NCBI GenBank assembly: GCA_002338715.1
Contig: DDIR01000064.1
Span: forward strand, 1 to 20,252
Length of the DNA: 20,252 nucleotides
Source: Phycisphaerales bacterium UBA1845
GTDB taxonomy: Bacteria > Planctomycetota > Phycisphaerae > UBA1845
Reading direction: 5' to 3'
In this document: piece by piece, positions 15,269 through 20,252 of the stretch
Numbering within the stretch: the stretch's first letter is position 1
How the letters are laid out: each line of letters begins with the position of its first letter
Translations under genes and position numbers: made by a program
Notes under the pieces: generated by a model
Told to the model about the DNA's origin: nothing
Databases searched by the model: none
Seen by the model: only the letters and a program-made list of their open reading frames with translations

Positions 15269-15889
15269 ATGGAAACGCAAACGGTTAACAGTGTCGCAGG
15301 TGCAAGTCCCATCAGCCAGACGTCGAGTGCGACATCGGCGTTGGGCGGTGATGATTTCTTTAAGCTGCTTATTGCGGAACTGACCAACCAGGACCCGCTC
15401 GAACCGACGAGCAATCAGGATTTGCTCAACCAGATTTCTTCGATCCGCGATATCGAGTTGTCGTCGAATCTCTCGTCATCGCTGAATTCTCTGACCGAGC
15501 AACAGCGCTTTGCATCGTCGGCTGGCTTGATCGGACGCTACGTCAACGGCAAGTCTGACGAAGAAGGCGCTCCACCGGTCAGCGGTACGGTGACGGCCAT
15601 CCGCTTTGACGCCGAGGGCAATGCGATTCTCGAACTTGAAGGCGGCGAGACGCTTCCGCTTGATCGCGTGTCGTCGGTGATGGATGCGGATCGGGCGGCT
15701 GACGCGCTGGTGGGTAAGTACGTGACCGGATTGAACCGCGACGATCCTGAAGATCCGCAGATTGTTGAAGGTGTGGTCACGGGCAAGACGACCGATTCTG
15801 AAGGACGCGTTGTGCTGGAACTCGACACGGGTGACGACCTTCTGCTGCGTGACGTTGTCGGAACGGAAGTCGTCAGTTCAGAGGCATAG
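15269..15889 (+). CDS. flgD: Flagellar hook-capping scaffold protein FlgD with duplicated C-terminal module
   Basis: FlgD caps the growing hook and lets FlgE subunits assemble. The 206-residue product has the highly conserved N-terminal block LGGDDFFKLLIAELTNQDPL (25-44) and then the STN/Q-rich helix EPTSNQDLLNQISSIRDIEL. After that comes LIGRYVNG (87-94), the usual start of the FlgD Tudor-like domain, ending GGETLPLDRVSSV. A second similar module follows: LVGKYVTG (147-154), VVTGKTTDSEGRVVLELDTGDDLLLRDVVGTEV across 169-201. The usual fibronectin-like domain between Tudor halves is not apparent. ATG 15269 has GGGA 10 bases upstream; the frame is open earlier, but the region before it overlaps fliK. 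It precedes flgE by 60 bases. Confidence 0.9.
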   Translation: METQTVNSVAGASPISQTSSATSALGGDDFFKLLIAELTNQDPLEPTSNQDLLNQISSIRDIELSSNLSSSLNSLTEQQRFASSAGLIGRYVNGKSDEEGAPPVSGTVTAIRFDAEGNAILELEGGETLPLDRVSSVMDADRAADALVGKYVTGLNRDDPEDPQIVEGVVTGKTTDSEGRVVLELDTGDDLLLRDVVGTEVVSSEA

Positions 15890-15949
15890 TCAACGGTCGT
15901 ATCACCGCGCCGCGTTGGGCGTCGTTTGCAGGATCAACAGGAGAGAGAG

Positions 15950-17635
15950 ATGGGATTGACTTCCGCGATGCTGGTTGGATTCACCGGCATCAAATCCAAT
16001 CAATACACGATCGATACCGTCGGTGACAACGTCGCCAACGTGAACACCACCGCCTTCAAGAATCAACGGGCGCTGTTTGAAACGGTTCATTACAACACGA
16101 TCGCAGACGGAACCGCGCCAAATGGTCCTACCCAGGGTGGAACGAATCCGCGCCAAACCGGATTGGGTTCACGATTGGCCGCATTGGATCGCAACTTCGA
16201 ACCAGGATCGATCGAAGGCACCGGGTCGAAGTCAGACGTCGCGATCGACGGCGATGGATTTCTCATTGTCGAGACGCCGGACAACACGCAGCTCTATACG
16301 CGTGACGGTTCGTTTCGACTCGACGCCGAGAACAAACTCGTTGCCTCCAACGGCTATGTCGTTCAAGGTTTCGCAGCCGACTCCAACGGCGAGATCATCA
16401 CTGGTGCGCTTTCGGAACTAACGATTCCGCTGGGTACGGAGAGTGCAGCCGTCGCCACGACAGTCGCGGAATTCGATGGCAATCTTGATGCCGGTGCATC
16501 GCTGTCGACCCGTGGGGCTGAATCTCGAACCGAACCGTTGCTGACTGCCAGCGGGGTAGCCAGCGCATCAACGGCGCTGACGTCGCTGGTCGACGATGAC
16601 GGTGTGGCGCTCTTCACCGACGGTGACGTGATTCAAATTCGCAACATTCAAAAGGGCGGAATCGACCTTGCGGATGGAACGTTTGTTGTTGGGACCGACG
16701 GATCGTCGCTGGGTGACTTTGCGACGTTCCTGCAAAACCAGATGGCGATCGATACATCGCTGACGACGGCTGACGGTCAGACGCCGGGCGTGACGGTGGA
16801 CGATACCGGCGCGTTGGTCGTCGTATCCAATGCCGGCGAACCGAATGCAATCAGTATCGATGCATCTGACATCCGCAATGAAACTTCGGGCCGACTGCCG
16901 TTTGCATTTTCGACGACACCGGCGACGGGCGAAGGCGTTTCGACGGCGATGGTTGTGTTCGACTCGCTGGGTAATCCGGTTGAAGTGCGCTTGCGTGCGT
17001 CGATGGAGTCGCGTAACGAGTCGGGAACCGTGTGGCGGTTTTTCGCTGAAAGCACGAATGATTCAGATCCCACGCCGCTGCTTGGCACCGGGACGCTGAC
17101 CTTCGATCAAGACGGGCAGTTGGTGGCGAGTTCGGGCACGGACTTGACCATCGATCAGACGCAGGCCGGCTCTGCGACACCGCTGAGTTTTTCGATCGAC
17201 ATGAACAACGTCACCGGTTTGAATTTCGGCAACAACGCTTCGTCGCTGGTACTGGCCACCCAGGACGGATCGCCGGGCGGAACGCTGATCGACTATGAAA
17301 TCAACAACCAGGGAATCCTGGTCGGAACGTTCAGCAACGGTCGCACGCAGCAGTACGGTCAGTTGGCAGTCGCGACGTTTCGCAACAATGCCGGTTTGAC
17401 TGCCCTCAATCAAAACAATTATGCGGTGGGTATCAACTCCGGTGACGCGCAGATTTCTGCGCCGCAGGTGCAGGGGGCTGGTGCGATCGTGTCGAATTCG
17501 TTGGAGCTCAGCAACGTCGATCTGTCGCGTGAATTCGTAAACCTGATCACCGCATCGACGGGGTTCTCTGCCGCAAGTCGGGTTGTGCGAAGCGCCGACG
17601 ACATGTTGCAGGAGCTGTTGTTGTTGGCCCGATAA
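15950..17635 (+). CDS. flgE: Flagellar hook protein FlgE
   Basis: FlgE polymerises into the hook, the universal joint outside the cell. The 561-residue product has the N-terminal axial motif TVGDNVANVNTTAFKNQRALFE, the FlgE/F/G consensus GSIEGTGSKSDVAIDGDGFLIVE, and the C-terminal LELSNVDLSREFVNLITASTGFSAASRVV, with a helix that closes the D0 coil. It is longer than the E. coli protein (about 400). The extra length is in a middle insert (about residues 205-310) with SLVDDDGVALFTDGDVIQI and DFATFLQNQMAID, a hook-insert type seen in other long FlgE proteins. The protein contains no cysteine. ATG 15950 has AGGAG 6 bases upstream. Because FlgE follows FlgD directly and has this length, hook is preferred over FlgF or FlgG. 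Confidence 0.92.
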   Translation: MGLTSAMLVGFTGIKSNQYTIDTVGDNVANVNTTAFKNQRALFETVHYNTIADGTAPNGPTQGGTNPRQTGLGSRLAALDRNFEPGSIEGTGSKSDVAIDGDGFLIVETPDNTQLYTRDGSFRLDAENKLVASNGYVVQGFAADSNGEIITGALSELTIPLGTESAAVATTVAEFDGNLDAGASLSTRGAESRTEPLLTASGVASASTALTSLVDDDGVALFTDGDVIQIRNIQKGGIDLADGTFVVGTDGSSLGDFATFLQNQMAIDTSLTTADGQTPGVTVDDTGALVVVSNAGEPNAISIDASDIRNETSGRLPFAFSTTPATGEGVSTAMVVFDSLGNPVEVRLRASMESRNESGTVWRFFAESTNDSDPTPLLGTGTLTFDQDGQLVASSGTDLTIDQTQAGSATPLSFSIDMNNVTGLNFGNNASSLVLATQDGSPGGTLIDYEINNQGILVGTFSNGRTQQYGQLAVATFRNNAGLTALNQNNYAVGINSGDAQISAPQVQGAGAIVSNSLELSNVDLSREFVNLITASTGFSAASRVVRSADDMLQELLLLAR

Positions 17636-17672
17636 TGGGGCGTGATGATGCAAGTCGAAAGGTTGTGAACCC

Positions 17673-17867
17673 GTGATCGTCGTGACCAAACTCAATGGCA
17701 AACCCGTGGTCGTCAACGCCGAGTTGATCAAGTTGATCGAGTCGACGCCAGACACGCTGATCACGCTGACGTCAGGCGATCACTTCATGGTGAAGGAAGA
17801 AGTTGAGGAAGTCGTCGAACGTGCGGTCGAGTATGCCCGCCGTATTCGCAGCTTTCAAGTCGTTTAA
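17673..17867 (+). CDS. flbD: FlbD/SwrD family flagellar accessory protein
   Basis: This is a 64-residue cytosolic protein of the FlbD family (called SwrD in Bacillus, where it raises flagellar torque). This is not the Caulobacter regulator of the same name. The family pattern is easily seen: MIVVTKLNGKPVVVNAELIK, then ESTPDTLITLTSGDHFMVKE and EEVVERAVEYARRI. Length is exactly typical. It starts at GTG 17673, with AAAGG about 11 bases upstream. It lies directly after flgE and before motA, as in spirochaete and clostridial flagellar operons, which supports a link with stator function. Confidence 0.92.
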   Translation: MIVVTKLNGKPVVVNAELIKLIESTPDTLITLTSGDHFMVKEEVEEVVERAVEYARRIRSFQVV

Positions 17868-17965
17868 TCGGACGTTGGTCGTGAGCTAACCTTCGAGGAA
17901 ATGGCAGTCGATAGCAACAGTGATGTGCGCCGCCGCGGATTCGGTCGGCACTTTGGATAGGTCTT

Positions 17966-18745
17966 ATGGATATCGCCACAATTATTGGTCTGATTGCAGG
18001 CAGCGGCTTGGTCCTTTGGGGCATGTTGTCGGGTGCTTCGCTGGAGATGTTTGTCGACTATCCGTCGGTCGCCATTGTGCTCGGTGGTGCGAGCGCGACG
18101 GCGCTGATCAGCTTTCCGCTCAAGGATGTGTTCAAGATCGCCAAGGTCGTCAAGCACACGATTCTGTTCAAGACGCGCGACAAGTCAGAGCTGATCAAGG
18201 AACTGGTCCATTACGCCGAAGTCGCCCGTCGCGATGGAATCCTCTCCCTTGAAAACTCCGTCCGCGAGATGGATGACGAGTTCCTCGTGTCCGGCATTCA
18301 GATGGCTGTCGACGGCACCGATCCGGAACTTATCGAAGCCGTTCTCGAAAGCGAAGTCGATGCCATCGAGGAACGACACGCACAGGGCAAGGCCATCTTT
18401 GACAACATCGGTCGATTCGCTCCGGCATTTGGCATGATCGGAACGCTCATCGGTCTGGTGAAGATGTTGGCGAACATGGACGACCCGAGCAAGATTGGTG
18501 CAGGTATGGCCGTCGCACTCCTCACGACGATGTACGGCGCACTGGTTGCCAACTTGATCGCGCTGCCCATCGGCGAAAAGCTCGGTCGTCGCAGCGCCGA
18601 GGAACTCATGATCAAGAGCATCATCGTTCGCGGCGTGATGGCCATCCAATCGGGTGACAATCCGCGGGTTGTCGAACAGAAGCTTCTAACGTTCCTGCCG
18701 GTTTCGCAACGGGTGACGGCGGACGATGCGGCTGAAGCGGCATAA
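17966..18745 (+). CDS. motA: Flagellar stator protein MotA
   Basis: This is a 259-residue, four-helix membrane protein that with MotB forms the ion-driven stator (MotA5-MotB2). Membrane segments are at about 3-22, 34-52, 149-169 and 178-202. The cytoplasmic loop between the second and third carries the FliG-facing charges in YAEVARRDGILSLEN (Arg and Glu at the expected places) and EMDDEFL. The ion-path prolines are present in RFAPAFGMIGTLIGLVKML and IALPIGEKL. The motif GMAVALLTTMYGALVANLIALP is diagnostic of the PomA/MotA family. GGATAGG (17955-17961) precedes ATG 17966. It is followed by motB after 15 bases. Length and motifs are of the short PomA/Bacillus type rather than the longer E. coli type. 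Confidence 0.95.
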   Translation: MDIATIIGLIAGSGLVLWGMLSGASLEMFVDYPSVAIVLGGASATALISFPLKDVFKIAKVVKHTILFKTRDKSELIKELVHYAEVARRDGILSLENSVREMDDEFLVSGIQMAVDGTDPELIEAVLESEVDAIEERHAQGKAIFDNIGRFAPAFGMIGTLIGLVKMLANMDDPSKIGAGMAVALLTTMYGALVANLIALPIGEKLGRRSAEELMIKSIIVRGVMAIQSGDNPRVVEQKLLTFLPVSQRVTADDAAEAA

Positions 18746-18760
18746 GGCGGGTGACAGTTC

Positions 18761-19510
18761 ATGGCACGCAAGAAAAAACAAGCTGAACCCGAAGCCGGCG
18801 CACCAGAGTGGATGGTGACGTTTGGCGACATGATGTCGCTGCTGCTGTGCTTTTTCGTCATCATCGTGTCGATGAGCGAAATCAAGAAGGACGAGAAGTT
18901 TCAGCAGGTCATGCAGTCATTGCGGAAGGCATTCGGAAACTCGGGCGAGATTCACGCGGTGATGACCGAACCGCTGGATCCGAATTCGCTCCTGCAGAAG
19001 TTGCAGGAGATCGTGATTCCGCCCAAACCGGCCCACGGTGATGCCGACGATCCGGGGATTCAGGGGCGGGTGTTTCGAGTCACTGACGTGCGTGAAGGCA
19101 TTCATGTTGAAATCGGTGGGCGAATCACGTTCGATCGATTCAGCGATGTGCTGAAACCGGAAGCTGAGCGGCTGATTGAGCAGGTGGCTGCAAAGACAGT
19201 GGGGCACAACACGATTATCAAGATCACCGGGCATACGACGCGCGAACCATTGCCGAAGGACTCTGCGTGGAGCGATCAATGGGCATTGAGTTATGCCCGC
19301 GCCGATGCGGTGAAACGTGTGCTGGTGCGCAATGGCATTCGACCCGCCCGCATTCGCCTGGTGGCAGCAGGTGCAGAAGCCCCGGTGCTTCGGCAGGCGT
19401 ACGAAGAGCGCGAGATTGCCTTGAATCGGCGCGTTGAAATCGTGGTGACGGAAGCCACGATCGACGACTACAACGAGACGAGCAAGCAGGAAAACATTCA
19501 GGAGAGGTGA
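18761..19510 (+). CDS. motB: Flagellar stator protein MotB
   Basis: MotB is the plug-and-anchor partner of MotA. The 249-residue product has a short cytosolic tail, then the single membrane helix WMVTFGDMMSLLLCFFVIIV. It carries the essential ion-binding aspartate D23, in the family motif P-WMvTfgDmmsLLl. The periplasmic OmpA-like domain (about 115-230) binds peptidoglycan and shows ITFDRFSDVLKPEAERLIEQ, IKITGHTT, SYARADAVKRVLVRNGI, RLVAAGAEAPV and NRRVEIVV. A short linker with residues near 50-75 corresponds to the plug. Na+ or H+ use cannot be told from this alone. GGGTGA precedes ATG 18761, and the gene ends 3 bases before fliL. Confidence 0.95.
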   Translation: MARKKKQAEPEAGAPEWMVTFGDMMSLLLCFFVIIVSMSEIKKDEKFQQVMQSLRKAFGNSGEIHAVMTEPLDPNSLLQKLQEIVIPPKPAHGDADDPGIQGRVFRVTDVREGIHVEIGGRITFDRFSDVLKPEAERLIEQVAAKTVGHNTIIKITGHTTREPLPKDSAWSDQWALSYARADAVKRVLVRNGIRPARIRLVAAGAEAPVLRQAYEEREIALNRRVEIVVTEATIDDYNETSKQENIQER

Positions 19511-19513
19511 CCA

Positions 19514-20044
19514 ATGGCCGACCAGTCCGACAACACTGAATTATCAGTGGCGCCAGCGAGTGGCGGGAAAAGCAAGCTCAAGGTCATGTTGCTCATTTTT
19601 GGGCTGCTGGGTCTTGAAGGTGGCGGTATCTTTTTCGCGACCAAGATGATGTACAACAAGCCCGAGGCGACCATGGCCAAAGAGGTCTCCGACGAGGATA
19701 AGACGATCCAGTCCCTCAAGGATCACGTCGAAATTGCGATACCGGAACTGAACGCCTACAACAAGCGGGATGGGCGACTTTTCCTGTACAACGTGCAGGT
19801 CACGATCCGTGTTCAATCTGATAAAAAAGAGCAGGTTGAAGAGATCATCAGCATGCGGGAATCGACCATAAAGGACCGTTTCAATACTGTTATCCGCAGT
19901 GCGGACTCCAAATACCTCAACGAACCCGAGCTGAAGACCATCCGCCGGCAGCTTCAGCACGAGCTCGAGAATGTTATGGGGGACGATCAATTGATTGAAG
20001 AATTGCTGATTCCCAAATTCTTTCAGTCGCCAGCAAACGTTTAA
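19514..20044 (+). CDS. fliL: Flagellar basal-body-associated protein FliL
   Basis: FliL is a single-pass inner-membrane protein that forms a ring round the stator and raises its output. The 176-residue product has a polar tail, a membrane helix at about residues 23-42 (KVMLLIFGLLGLEGGGIFFA) and a stomatin-like periplasmic domain. The domain ends with SMRESTIKDRFNTVI, YLNEPELKTIRRQLQHELENVMGDD, and IEELLIPKFFQSP, which fits the FliL family end (v--v-ft-fv-Q). ATG 19514 has AGGAGAGG (19500-19507) upstream and starts 3 bases after motB, so the two are coupled. It contacts MotA/MotB and, in Vibrio, sits at the motor with the stator. Confidence 0.92.
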   Translation: MADQSDNTELSVAPASGGKSKLKVMLLIFGLLGLEGGGIFFATKMMYNKPEATMAKEVSDEDKTIQSLKDHVEIAIPELNAYNKRDGRLFLYNVQVTIRVQSDKKEQVEEIISMRESTIKDRFNTVIRSADSKYLNEPELKTIRRQLQHELENVMGDDQLIEELLIPKFFQSPANV

Positions 20045-20096
20045 TTACGGTTGCCCCACCTGCAGTACCGATAATACACGTGCGCCAGACGGAGCG

Positions 20097-20113
20097 ATTG
20101 CGAATGCCGCAAT
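20097..20113. promoter_or_regulatory. 17-bp dyad in the gap between fliL and fliM
   Basis: ATTGCG-AATGC-CGCAAT is a perfect 6-bp inverted repeat with a 5-base centre in the 108 non-coding bases before the fliM start. It has the dimensions of the flgB dyads but different half-sites. A nearby ACCGATAA (20067-20074) resembles a sigma28 -10 box but has no TAAA at the correct distance. It could be a regulator site for a sub-promoter or an RNA hairpin; it could also be chance. Confidence 0.3.
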
Positions 20114-20152
20114 TGCCCAGCACGTTATTGTCTTTATACGAGCCATTCACCA

Positions 20153-20252
20153 ATGGATCAGAACGAAATCGATGCGCTGATGGGTGACGACTCGGGCGAC
20201 GATTCTCCGAACGAAAACGATTCGGGTGAATTGTCGCAAGCCGATATCGATG
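20153..20252 (+). CDS. fliM: Flagellar motor switch protein, FliM (or FliN/FliY-type), 5' end only
   Basis: The first 33 residues are visible before the window ends. They open MDQNEIDALMGDD, matching the N-terminal CheY-binding motif of FliM and FliY (LSQ-EIDALL), which lets phosphorylated CheY bind the switch. After an acidic Ser/Asp/Asn linker, a second copy begins: LSQADID, cut by the end of the window. FliM by synteny (fliL is followed by fliM) is the best call, but FliY/FliN-type proteins start the same way. The two adjacent motif copies are unusual. No strong ribosome site is visible before ATG 20153. The C-ring function follows from the family. Confidence 0.65.
   Translation, partial: MDQNEIDALMGDDSGDDSPNENDSGELSQADID

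Noticed and set aside
15914..15930. TGGGCGTCGTTTGCA before flgE, similar to a sigma54 promoter
   Set aside because: The GG to GC spacing is 9, not 10 bases; sigma54 spacing is nearly invariant.
17902..17917. TGGCAGTCGATAGCA before motA, similar to a sigma54 promoter
   Set aside because: Spacing is again one base short and the -12 box lacks TTGC.
20067..20074. ACCGATAA as a sigma28 -10 element before fliM
   Set aside because: No TAAA lies 15 bases upstream, so the promoter is not supported.
1..20252. CRISPR array, tRNA, rRNA, insertion sequence or prophage genes
   Set aside because: No regularly spaced repeats, tRNA-like folds or transposase motifs were noticed in the non-coding gaps, which are too short to hold most of these.

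Overview
The window is almost entirely one flagellar gene cluster read on the + strand. It starts inside the end of a pyrimidine gene (pyrE) and stops 100 bases into a switch-protein gene (fliM or a relative). Every substantial gene is on +. The DNA is moderately GC-rich, codes densely, and uses GTG starts alongside ATG. The gene content fits a flagellated Gram-negative-type bacterium. The phylum cannot be fixed from these bases; Planctomycetota (Phycisphaerae-like) is my tentative guess, from the style of the proteins only.

Layout. 2-340 is the 3' end of pyrE. 341-760 is non-coding and holds an isolated dyad (667-681). 761-6064 encodes a large membrane-anchored TPR protein, a FlgN-like export chaperone, a soluble histidine kinase and an NtrC-type sigma54-dependent response regulator. 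6065-6335 is a regulatory gap with a REP-like inverted pair, two adjacent 17-bp dyads and a sigma54-like -24/-12 element. 6336-20044 is a long co-directional run: flgB, flgC, fliE, fliF, fliG, fliH, fliI, fliJ, a FlbB/MotE/YlxF-like gene, fliK, flgD, flgE, flbD, motA, motB, fliL. After a 108-base gap, fliM (or a FliN/FliY-type gene) begins at 20153.

How the parts work together. FliE/FlgB/FlgC (proximal rod), FliF (MS ring) and FliG (rotor) form the basal body. FliH/FliI/FliJ energise export and FlgN is a chaperone. FliK, FlgD and FlgE build the hook and set its length. MotA/MotB/FliL are the stator and its partner, and FlbD is a small accessory protein. The kinase/regulator pair resembles the FlgS/FlgR or FlrB/FlrC type and probably drives the structural operon through sigma54. 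The order flgB-flgC-fliEFGHIJ-(FlbB-like)-fliK-flgD-flgE-flbD-motA-motB-fliL-fliM is the one known from spirochaete flgB operons, and it matches the Bacillus fla/che operon apart from motAB.

The most interesting points are a large TPR membrane protein beside a FlbB-like gene, reminiscent of spirochaete motor-collar proteins; a self-consistent NtrC/sigma54 control region before flgB whose dyad half-site recurs before the TPR gene; and a duplicated C-terminal module in FlgD.
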